Shown piece by piece: positions 53,001 to 60,714 of a DNA stretch of 64,000 nucleotides. The position numbers and the translations under genes are program-made. The DNA is from Marinoscillum pacificum (lineage in GTDB: Bacteria; Bacteroidota; Bacteroidia; Cytophagales; Cyclobacteriaceae): contig NZ_JAMZMJ010000001.1 of the NCBI RefSeq assembly GCF_024714495.1, positions 1 through 64,000 of the forward strand. The letters are read 5' to 3'. The number at the start of each line of letters is the position of its first letter. Within the stretch, counting starts at the first letter, position 1. The notes under the pieces were generated by a model. It was not told where the DNA came from. It saw only the letters and a list, made by a program, of their open reading frames with translations, and made no database searches.

Positions 53001-56000
53001 ATGATATAGTATTTACAACCAACAACACCCAATGGCTAGCAGCAGGTGGAGTAGATCCAGTAGTAGTTGGAGATGCTTTGGCTGACTATGTTGATGGCGG
53101 AGGTAAAGTGATCGTAAATCAGTTTGCATACTCATACGATGCGTGGCAGATGGCTGGTAGATTCATTGATGAAGGCTACGGACCGTTTGTTCCATCTACT
53201 ACAGATCAAAGTACTTCAGTTAGTTTAGGTGCTATACTTGATCCATCCAATTCAATCATATCTGGAGTGACCAGTCTTGATTATACAGGATTTGTACAAA
53301 ATGTTGGTATTGCGTCAGGAGCTACTGCCATTGCAGAATGGGATAATGGTGAATTGCTTTTAGCTGCAAATGGTGATGTCGTTGCTTTGAATATGTTGCC
53401 TGATTATGGCGATGGAAATGGATTCTCCTGGTCAGGTGATTTGGCTCTGCTTTATCATAATGCTATTGAATATTTAGGTGGATCTTCATTTGTAAGTTTC
53501 TCAGTTTCTGAAGGAGTAATTGGTGCAGGTAGCAGTGAAAACGTTGCTGTAACCTTTAATTCAAGTGGATTATCGTCTGGAAATTATGCAACTACTATCG
53601 ATATTACCAGCAATGTTCCTGGTGATGAGCTGGTTTCTGTTGCGGCATTTTTAGAAGTTACCGGTCCTGAGATAGAGGTATCACCAGAATCATTAACTGA
53701 AGTTTTAGAGAAAGATCAGACAAGTACACAAACCATTAGTATAGTTAATAATGGCCTTGGGACATATCCAGTTAGTGCTTCTGTATCAGGTGGAGTAGTC
53801 TCTACAAGTTCAGATGTGTCTAGTGTTCTTTCTAGCACTTTTTCTGCATTGCGTGCCACTTCATCTGAATTGTCTGTAAGAACTCTGGCACCTTCCAGAA
53901 CAACGAGATCCAGAGTGGTGAAAAGTAGTATCACTATGGATGGTGCTAAAATAATTACAAGCAAGGCGAATAAAGTCAACAAGAAGTCTTCATCATCCCA
54001 GACTAAATTCATGGTAGCACAAAGTGCTGCTGTATATGAGACAGGTTTTGAAGAGTTTGCTGTTGGTGATATTTCAGGACAAGGAGATTGGTTCGGTCAA
54101 TTTGGGAATTGGACCGTAGAATCTGCTAATCCGGCCAGCGGTGGACAACATTTCCAGGGATTGTCTGATGGCTTTGGTCAATCACTAGCATTCTCCCCGA
54201 ATGTAGGTATTGGAAGCGATCCGGTTTCTTCAATGAATATGAAAGTGAACTTAACTGGTACAGGTGTTACCTGGCAGTTGATTCCACAATCTACCACGGC
54301 AAGTCTTATCGTAACTCGTGTACAGTTCAATCCAGATGGCTCAGCTAGTGTGTTGGTGCCTGATAGTTTAGGGAATCCTGTATTTGAAGCAATTGCGGCT
54401 CCAGTACCAACAGGTTACTTTGATTTGGTTATTGAGTCGGTACGTTCTACAGCAGACTTCACCGTTTCTTTCAACGGAACACAAGTGTACTCAGGAACTG
54501 GTTTTGCAGGTGATATGGAAGAGTTAGTGATTCTTTCTTTGATGGAGACTGCAGGTCCTACAATGGATATTGATGATTTGTCTATTAATGATGGACCAGC
54601 AAGTGCACTTCCTGAATTCATCACTGTTTCACCAGTACTTGATTCTATCGGACCTGGTCAGACATTGAATTTGACTGTTACTTTCAATTCTACAGATTTG
54701 GAGTTTGGTCAGTACAGTTCTGACATTGATATATTAGTTGGAAGTCAGGCATTTGTTGTACCGGCAAGTCTACAAGTAGTAGGTGATCCTACTATTTCTG
54801 TTGATCCGACTGTACTTCAAGCGACAGTGCCTTATCAAGGAGACACTACTAAAACCATTACCATTAGCAATACAGGCGGTAATCCATTGACTTATGGAAT
54901 TCAAGTGATAGGTGCCGATACAGATTTGGCTAGTTTGCCAGTCAGTCCAGTAAAAGTGGCTAATTGGAAAGTAGATGCTAAAACTACGGCAAAGATTGCA
55001 TCTGATAAGACGAGTACATCTGCTAAACAAGAACTTCCAGAAGTTCAGTTATTGGCTGGAATTTCCTTATTCGAAGAGAACTTTGAAGGAGCTACGTTCC
55101 CTCCAGCAGAATGGACGGTAGTTGACAATGAAGGGTTAGGTGTGGAATGGTTCTTTGCTGCCGATTACGGTGAAGGAAACTATGCAGGGACTGGAGAAGC
55201 AGCAACAGTAAGTAGTGATGCTGCAGGCTTCCTGGATTATGATACAGAATTGATCACTCCATTTATTTCTACAGATGGATTCAAGAATGTAGCTGTTCAA
55301 TACAATGCGAACTACAATAATTACAGCACAGACATTTTGGATGTAGATATTCAATTGGCTGGTGATTCTTCCTGGACGAATGTGTTGAGATGGGAAGAGG
55401 ATCATGGTAGTTTATTCGCTGGTCCGGGAGAGCAAGTAATTCTCGAATTGGATGATTTCATTGGATCCGCTACTTCGTTCAGATTAAGATGGCATTATTA
55501 CAATCCAGGTTCTGATGATTGGGATTGGTATGCGCAGATTGACGATATCGTTGTGTTGGGTGATCCAAAAGCATGGTTGTCGATTAATCCATCCTCTGGT
55601 ATAGTACCTGTAGGAGGTTCGGATGAGCTTACTGCTACTTTCGATGCGTCAGATGTAGAAGAAGGTTTCTATGTAGCGGGTGCGATTGTAACCAGCAATG
55701 CGGCCAATACACCGGTTGTTGGGGTGCTTGCATCTATGACGGTTATGGGTGCTCCTGAAATGACTGTTTCAGTTGATTCGTTGTATGAGTATTTGTTCGT
55801 AGGTGAAACTTCGAATCAGTCGTTCTCGATATCGAATTCAGGAGAAAGCCCATTGAATTTTTCTTTTGGAGCTTCAATTCCATCGGCTGTTTCAGCGAAA
55901 GAAAGAATTGCATCAAAAGTGGTTCGTACGGGACAGTCACAGTCAACCTTAGATCTACTTGATATCTCTGCCATTAAGAGTAAATCTGCTTCTAAAAATG

Positions 56001-58024
56001 CTGGTACTACGGTTTATGGAACAGGGTTCGAGGAATTCAGTCCTGGTGATATAGATGGTCAAAATGACTGGTCAGGCCAGTGGGGTAACTGGACAGTGGA
56101 ATCTATTGATGCATTTGAAGGATCTCAACACTTTAGAGGACTTTCGGATGGCTTTGGACAATCTTTGGCTTTCTCACCACAAGTTGGTGTTGGATCGGAA
56201 GCCATTTCATCTTTTACGCTAATGATGCAAGTGGAAGGTACAGGAGCGACCTGGCAAATTATTCCACAATCTAATACTGAGGCTTTGGTTAATACCAGGT
56301 TTGCTATTAATCCCGATAATTCAATGGAGGTTTTGGTAGCTGATAGTTTAGGTTCAGGTTATTATGATCCTATCAGTGCATCATTACCATCAGGTTATTT
56401 TGAGTTAAGAATAGACGTGGAACGTGCTACATCAGCATTCGTTATCTACTTCGATGGTGTGCCTGTCTATGCAGGTCAAGGGTTTGCAGGTGATATTGAG
56501 CAAGTTGTGGTGCTCTCTTTAATGGAAGTAGCTGGCCCAACTCTTGATGTTGACAACTTGAGTATTTGGGATGGCGCTCCAGCGTTACCTTGGTTCTCAT
56601 TGAGTCCTTTGTCTGGAACAGTCAATATGGGTGAAAGTGCTGATGTAACAGTATTCTTTGATGCTACAGATACTGAAAAAGGAATCTACACAGATGTGTT
56701 GAATTTGGCGTCAAATGATCCGTTGGCTACTTCAACTCAAATTCCTATTATGTTGGAAGTAGATCAAAACTTTGCTCCTGAAATAGTAGCGATATCTGAC
56801 ACTTCAGTTATTGAACTTGGTTCTATCGATATTACTGTACTTGCTACAGATGTGGATGATTCGGTGTTGAATGTGAGTATCGTGAATCTGCCGTCGTTTA
56901 TGAGCTTGAGTAGTTCATCAATGGGTACGGCAACATATTCCGTAGACCCTATAATTGGAGATGAAGGAGTATATACACTAAATGTCATTGCTGAAGATAG
57001 ACGTGGGGCAATGGATACTGCAAGCTTTGCATTGACAGTAGATGCTTATGGTGTTGCTAGTTTCACATTGATCAACAGTAAAACTGGTCAGGTCGTAACT
57101 AACTTCTCAGATTCAGTAGAGATCAATGTGCATGATACTGACTTCTTGTATTATGTAGTACAAGCCAATACAAATCCAGGAACAGTGGGTAGTGTGAAGT
57201 TTGATCTGAATGGTCATCAAATGAATACTGATAGCAAAGCTCCATATAGGTTATTCCCATTGCTTTGGTTAGGAGTAGGAAGTGGTACACATGCGGTAAC
57301 AGCAACTCCATTCACTAAGAAGTGGGGTAAGGGTCAGCAAGGTAAAGCTAAAACTGCTTACTTCAGTTTAGTTAATCCTACTGCAGTTACAGCACTGAAT
57401 GTGGTTAATCAATCAGGAGAGGTGTTAATGACTCTTAGCGATAGCTCAGTTATTGATATCAGTTCTTCAGTGTTCTCACATATCAACATTGTGGCCGAAA
57501 CAGATGGGCCAGGTAAGCAAGTGACATTCTACTTGAATGGAAGTATTCGAAACATCGATTACTTCGCTCCTTACTCAATGGTTGGAGATTGGTTTGGCTA
57601 TTTCTCTAAATGGTGGGTTTCTCCTGGAACTTACACAGTGGAAGCGTCACCAGTTTCAGGTTGGTATCCACAGGTAGCTGGTCAGTCTATGACTGTAACC
57701 TTTGATGTGGTGAATGGATCTTCACTAGCTAGAACAGATGCATCTGGATCAGAAAGTGATCTTGTAACCAAGCCTGAATTGACGGTTTATCCAGTTCCTA
57801 CGTCTGATGAGTTCGGGTTCTCTTTAAAAGGAGTTGATGCTGAACGCGTAGAAGTGGTCTTGATGAACCTTGAAGGTAAAGTTGTATACAATGAAATTTC
57901 AAGTGCTACACAGCTACAGAATAAGTCGGTATCTATGGATCGACTAGGATTGAGCAGTGGTATTTATTTATTGAAGGTAAATACAGGTGACGTGCAGTTC
58001 ATACGAGAAGTTATTAAAGAGTAG
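50069..58024 (+). CDS. Giant T9SS-secreted subtilisin-like protease
   Basis: A 2651-residue secreted protein. A signal peptide (about 1-31) and propeptide precede an S8 domain (about 170-510) with triad Asp214 (ITDGGVQ), His268 (DPHGTHVGG) and Ser450 (GTSMACPHVSG). A fibronectin-III domain follows (about 517-625). Several ASPM/SPD-2/Hydin-type choice-of-anchor repeats come next, with two near-identical blocks of about 190 residues (nt 54041-54640 and 56020-56600, beginning TGFEEF), a MAM-like block (about 55070-55560) and a cadherin-like domain. The C-terminal Por sorting domain (VYPVPTSDEFGF... GIYLLKVNTGDVQFIREVIK) marks it for type IX export. It probably degrades external proteins. Confidence 0.93.
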   Translation: MKKQYMEWARVPIIPLFVIFLMIGQSITYAQQRDVLNGVLRIKVSESLAAELEAASLQRSADNVLLTGISSIDRVNETYSVRGLKRVFRDAGKFEAKHKQYGLHRWYEVSLDMDVTVEDVIEAFGQVDQVDISEAVLKKTIVGSNSPSYGPKVVEPSEMSVNTLSGVPNDPFFEDQWHYENTGQNGGTPGADISLLQAWGIETGNSDVIVAITDGGVQVDHPDLAANVWINTGEIPGNGIDDDGNGYIDDVNGYGFGDDTGDIAPDPHGTHVGGTIAAVTNNGVGVSGVAGGSGTGDGARIMSCAAFGAVGTGGFAETYVYGADMGAVISQNSWGYTSPGVFEQAVLDGIDYFIAEAGKDEFGTQTGPMNGGIVIFAAGNDDFDGEWYPGFYTPTLAVSALNHNDQKSWYSNFGTWVDIAAPGGETNTVTIEGVLSTLSNDQYGFFQGTSMACPHVSGLAALVISQYGGTGFNPTVLRDRLVTTTDDVDGLNPGFEGLLGSGRINAFKALQSDDGAAPLEITDLAVADVEITSILLNWTAPIDSGSGSASYYDIRYSTSPINSGNFDSATALSNPPTPSNAGALETVEIDGLSAGTLYYFAVKSSDFFGNVSDISNVISQTTNEAPEIFLQDSVLVANLLTAETTTGYIDMINHGAGPLDFVINQVGPGTFATVSPSAGTVSAGDTLSLEVVFDASGLFGGSYEQIFEIFSNDPVSEVLSVTLTLNVTDNGVPIAGFSPSDTLEFGGLFVGATTTEFVTITNDGTGSLVVFEPSFTSSDFTTSLSDSVFIAPFDSLIVDVTYAPTSVGLNIAGMNIPTSDSLNSNFFLNLKGEGLLAPGIAIAPDTLSESLFIDQTSTQYLTITNTGDSDLEFSLATSGTVSTTLAGKASVNLPVNGGVAISSTGSGKMTPSAGYKSASKVDIQWLGQSAVTTSVLILSPDADLTATEAMLDGFPDVEADVLSLASLPSLTVSDLAPYDIVFTTNNTQWLAAGGVDPVVVGDALADYVDGGGKVIVNQFAYSYDAWQMAGRFIDEGYGPFVPSTTDQSTSVSLGAILDPSNSIISGVTSLDYTGFVQNVGIASGATAIAEWDNGELLLAANGDVVALNMLPDYGDGNGFSWSGDLALLYHNAIEYLGGSSFVSFSVSEGVIGAGSSENVAVTFNSSGLSSGNYATTIDITSNVPGDELVSVAAFLEVTGPEIEVSPESLTEVLEKDQTSTQTISIVNNGLGTYPVSASVSGGVVSTSSDVSSVLSSTFSALRATSSELSVRTLAPSRTTRSRVVKSSITMDGAKIITSKANKVNKKSSSSQTKFMVAQSAAVYETGFEEFAVGDISGQGDWFGQFGNWTVESANPASGGQHFQGLSDGFGQSLAFSPNVGIGSDPVSSMNMKVNLTGTGVTWQLIPQSTTASLIVTRVQFNPDGSASVLVPDSLGNPVFEAIAAPVPTGYFDLVIESVRSTADFTVSFNGTQVYSGTGFAGDMEELVILSLMETAGPTMDIDDLSINDGPASALPEFITVSPVLDSIGPGQTLNLTVTFNSTDLEFGQYSSDIDILVGSQAFVVPASLQVVGDPTISVDPTVLQATVPYQGDTTKTITISNTGGNPLTYGIQVIGADTDLASLPVSPVKVANWKVDAKTTAKIASDKTSTSAKQELPEVQLLAGISLFEENFEGATFPPAEWTVVDNEGLGVEWFFAADYGEGNYAGTGEAATVSSDAAGFLDYDTELITPFISTDGFKNVAVQYNANYNNYSTDILDVDIQLAGDSSWTNVLRWEEDHGSLFAGPGEQVILELDDFIGSATSFRLRWHYYNPGSDDWDWYAQIDDIVVLGDPKAWLSINPSSGIVPVGGSDELTATFDASDVEEGFYVAGAIVTSNAANTPVVGVLASMTVMGAPEMTVSVDSLYEYLFVGETSNQSFSISNSGESPLNFSFGASIPSAVSAKERIASKVVRTGQSQSTLDLLDISAIKSKSASKNAGTTVYGTGFEEFSPGDIDGQNDWSGQWGNWTVESIDAFEGSQHFRGLSDGFGQSLAFSPQVGVGSEAISSFTLMMQVEGTGATWQIIPQSNTEALVNTRFAINPDNSMEVLVADSLGSGYYDPISASLPSGYFELRIDVERATSAFVIYFDGVPVYAGQGFAGDIEQVVVLSLMEVAGPTLDVDNLSIWDGAPALPWFSLSPLSGTVNMGESADVTVFFDATDTEKGIYTDVLNLASNDPLATSTQIPIMLEVDQNFAPEIVAISDTSVIELGSIDITVLATDVDDSVLNVSIVNLPSFMSLSSSSMGTATYSVDPIIGDEGVYTLNVIAEDRRGAMDTASFALTVDAYGVASFTLINSKTGQVVTNFSDSVEINVHDTDFLYYVVQANTNPGTVGSVKFDLNGHQMNTDSKAPYRLFPLLWLGVGSGTHAVTATPFTKKWGKGQQGKAKTAYFSLVNPTAVTALNVVNQSGEVLMTLSDSSVIDISSSVFSHINIVAETDGPGKQVTFYLNGSIRNIDYFAPYSMVGDWFGYFSKWWVSPGTYTVEASPVSGWYPQVAGQSMTVTFDVVNGSSLARTDASGSESDLVTKPELTVYPVPTSDEFGFSLKGVDAERVEVVLMNLEGKVVYNEISSATQLQNKSVSMDRLGLSSGIYLLKVNTGDVQFIREVIKE

Positions 58025-58049
58025 TCTTTTGAATTAGTTAAATCGCGAA

Positions 58050-58076
58050 AAGCCAGCCCTCAGGGTTGGCTTTTCT
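58050..58076 (+). terminator. Terminator after the subtilase gene
   Basis: AAAAGCCAGCCC-TCA-GGGTTGGCTTTT forms a long hairpin (one G-T pair) followed by CTTGTTT, 26 bp after the stop codon. Confidence 0.85.
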
Positions 58077-58143
58077 TGTTTAATAGCGGCATTTTTATCG
58101 TATTCTAGATCAACTAGAAGGATAATTGACTACTTTAGTACAT

Positions 58144-58695
58144 ATGGACGATTTTAAAATTTGGATATACGTTATTGCGGGAGCTTTGTATTTAATTTCC
58201 AGAGCTTTTAAGAATAAAGGAGGAGATGCTACACCAGCAAAGCCTGTGAGAAGATCGTCAAATGCACCTACAGGTCGTCCAAATAAGCCAGTATCATTTG
58301 AAGAGCTGCTGAAGGAGTTTACCGAAGGCAATTCGTCTACGGAAGAGGAAGAATATCAAGAACAACCAAGGCCCTTGGAAGCTCGTCAGGTTGTAGAAGA
58401 GCGAAAATGGGCTCAGGAGAATAAGTGGGATGATGATATTCGAAATGAAGGTCGCAATCGCAAATTTGCTGATGATGAAAGTAGGCGAGTATATGAAGAA
58501 TCCATTAAAAATGCTGAAGGTGCCAAGCTGGATTTTGAGCGTGATGAACACTTCCGAATCAAACTGAAGGATCGTAAGAAGGAGGAGGATGTAAATGAAT
58601 CAGAGTTTGCTTCTGATATCGCTAGTATGCTTAGAAATCCTGAAGATGCCAGAAAAGCAGTAATTCTGGGTGAAATTCTCAATAGAAAGTACTAA
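58144..58695 (+). CDS. Membrane-anchored charged protein, unknown
   Basis: A frame with an earlier TTG at 58126, but the ATG at 58144 is preferred because the membrane helix follows at once (MDDFKIWIYVIAGALYLISRAF). The rest (about 150 residues) is highly charged and helical (for example EELLKEFTEGN, RRVYEESIKNAEGAKLDFERDEHFRIKLKDRKKEED) and ends with AVILGEILNRKY. The layout is known from many Bacteroidota genomes, but I cannot name a family or function. Its stop codon touches the stop of the converging LytTR gene without a gap. Confidence 0.75.
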   Translation: MDDFKIWIYVIAGALYLISRAFKNKGGDATPAKPVRRSSNAPTGRPNKPVSFEELLKEFTEGNSSTEEEEYQEQPRPLEARQVVEERKWAQENKWDDDIRNEGRNRKFADDESRRVYEESIKNAEGAKLDFERDEHFRIKLKDRKKEEDVNESEFASDIASMLRNPEDARKAVILGEILNRKY

Positions 58696-59433
58696 TTACA
58701 ATCCGCTTTTGATCTTTGCGTGAAATTCATCTCTGTAATTCTCAGAGATGGTCAATTGATCATTCCCAATTTGCAAAGACGTCTTTGTTACACTTGATAT
58801 TTTATCCAGATTAACGATATAAGATCTATGGATTCGCATAAACTCCGTGGCGGGTAATTTCTCTTCCATTGTCTTAAGGCTAGACAAAGAAAGAATAGGA
58901 TGCTCTTTGCTATACAGGTGCACTTTCACATAATCCTTTAATCCTTCGATGTATCGAATATCAGACAGCATCACTTTGACCAACTGATATTCTACTTTAA
59001 GAAATATGTAATCTTTGGGGTCTGGTGTGAGAGCTGAAACATTGCTGAGTGACTGGTTATCTTTTAATGTTTTTGCTTTACTAGCAGCTCTTAAGAACTC
59101 TTCGTAATTGAAAGGTTTCAGTAGGTAATCAATGGCGTTTACTTTGTAGCCCTCAATGGCAAATTGATCAAATGCTGTTGTGAAAACAATTAGAGGTTTG
59201 CTACTAGATGGTTTGCTATCCAGAATGCGCGCAAGTTCTATTCCGGTGAGATCGCTCATCTGGATGTCCAGAAAAAGAAGGTCTACCTGGTCTTCACCAT
59301 GAAGATGTCTCAGTGCTTCTATTGCATTGTCATATTTTGCTGTAAGCTGCAGAAAGGGAGTTTGTTCAATAAAGGCTGTAACCAGACCAAGAGCAAGAGG
59401 TTCGTCATCTACTGCTATACACTTCAATGTCAT
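58696..59433 (-). CDS. LytTR-type response regulator
   Basis: A 245-residue regulator: receiver (1-118) with phospho-acceptor Asp56 (LFLDIQMSDLTG) and KPF lysine, then a LytTR DNA-binding domain (about 145-243; FMRIHRSYIVNLDKIS). It follows the LytS-type kinase with a 4-bp overlap. The pair is divergent from an OMP_b-brl_2 receptor gene, which is the likeliest nearby target. Confidence 0.94.
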   Translation of the reverse strand: MTLKCIAVDDEPLALGLVTAFIEQTPFLQLTAKYDNAIEALRHLHGEDQVDLLFLDIQMSDLTGIELARILDSKPSSSKPLIVFTTAFDQFAIEGYKVNAIDYLLKPFNYEEFLRAASKAKTLKDNQSLSNVSALTPDPKDYIFLKVEYQLVKVMLSDIRYIEGLKDYVKVHLYSKEHPILSLSSLKTMEEKLPATEFMRIHRSYIVNLDKISSVTKTSLQIGNDQLTISENYRDEFHAKIKSGL

Positions 59434-60512
59434 GAGATCAAATCTATTTGAAAGTCAACAATATATAGACCATCTACCTCATTGATTTTTACTTCATGAT
59501 GATTTGGGTAAATCAACTCTAAGCGTCGCTGAGTATTTTGCATACCGATGCCACTTCCTTCCAATTTAAGTCCGGTTGATTCAAACATCGTGTTGGTTAC
59601 TTTCATACCTAACTTTTGACCAGTGAGGTCTATGATTATTTCAATGCTGCTCTTATGCTGAGAACTAATGCCATGTTTGAATGCATTTTCTATGTACGGA
59701 AGTAGCAACATTGGCGCAATCAACACGTGTTGAGATTCTGTTGGCTTTGTGAACTTAACGTCTACTTTTTCAGGAAGTCTCAATTTCATCAGTTCGATAT
59801 AATTCGATACAAAATCAATCTCTTGAGAAAGCGTACATAATTCTTTGCGTGAGTCGTACAATACATAGCGCATCATCGCTGAAAGCTTGTGAATGGCTTT
59901 TTGAGCATCCGCCACGTTGAGAGAGGTCAAAGCATAGATGCTGTTCAGTGTATTGAAGAAGAAATGAGGATTGATTTGTGCTTTCAAAAACGAAAGTTCA
60001 GTGCTGACCTTTTCCTTTTCTAATTCTTCTCTCGTTAATCTGTCTTTCTGATCCTTCCTAATTAGCAAGATACTGGTGCTAGAACCAAGGACCAGGAAGA
60101 TCATAAGCATTCCTGTAAAATCAAACCTCCACCATCCTTTTGGTCGGTATTCTTCGTTTGGACGGATAATCTCGTGAATTAATCTAGGTAGGTCAAGACT
60201 ATGTTCGATGGCTCTCATTCCCACTAATATGACCGCAGCCACAACTACTACAATTAAGCTGTATTGTAAGATTTTGTTCGTCAATAGAAATTTTGGAACC
60301 AGATAGACCGAGTTGATATAATACATGGCAGTAAGCACCAAAGCGAAAATGATCGTTTTGATCCAATACTGCATGGGCCAATCGATTCCCCAACCAAGAG
60401 GAGGAAGAGCCAGGAGCAATAACCACACGGTAGTAGTTATTCCAAACTCTAACCAGAACAATCGTTTACTTCTTTTTGCTGCCATAGTCATCTCGATAAG
60501 ACAAACGTACAT
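59430..60512 (-). CDS. LytS/YehU-type sensor histidine kinase
   Basis: A 360-residue kinase with four membrane helices (about 20-150), a linker and a His_kinase domain with His183 (QINPHFFFNTLN) and ATP-binding LLPYIENAFKHGIS and GSGIGMQNTQRRLELIYP. The start may be Met8 or Met10 rather than Met1; the first residues (MYVCLIE) are not typical. It is translated with its LytTR partner (4-bp overlap). The intergenic region of about 200 bp to the divergent receptor gene is AT-rich with no obvious dyad. Confidence 0.93.
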   Translation of the reverse strand: MYVCLIEMTMAAKRSKRLFWLEFGITTTVWLLLLALPPLGWGIDWPMQYWIKTIIFALVLTAMYYINSVYLVPKFLLTNKILQYSLIVVVVAAVILVGMRAIEHSLDLPRLIHEIIRPNEEYRPKGWWRFDFTGMLMIFLVLGSSTSILLIRKDQKDRLTREELEKEKVSTELSFLKAQINPHFFFNTLNSIYALTSLNVADAQKAIHKLSAMMRYVLYDSRKELCTLSQEIDFVSNYIELMKLRLPEKVDVKFTKPTESQHVLIAPMLLLPYIENAFKHGISSQHKSSIEIIIDLTGQKLGMKVTNTMFESTGLKLEGSGIGMQNTQRRLELIYPNHHEVKINEVDGLYIVDFQIDLIS

Positions 60513-60714
60513 GTCTATACTCTTTAATATATGTCAACTCTGCCAATTAGAGAAATCTACCGACTAGTGCCGTCTGGCAATCGACCATGGATTTCGTCGA
60601 TTGTGAGGCGGTCAATGCAGATAAAAACCGCTCAAACGTCTAGTTAAAATTACTGAAGGTGAATTATCCCGTCTATTTGTATGTACACGAATTAGGACAA
60701 CTCAAAATATTGGA

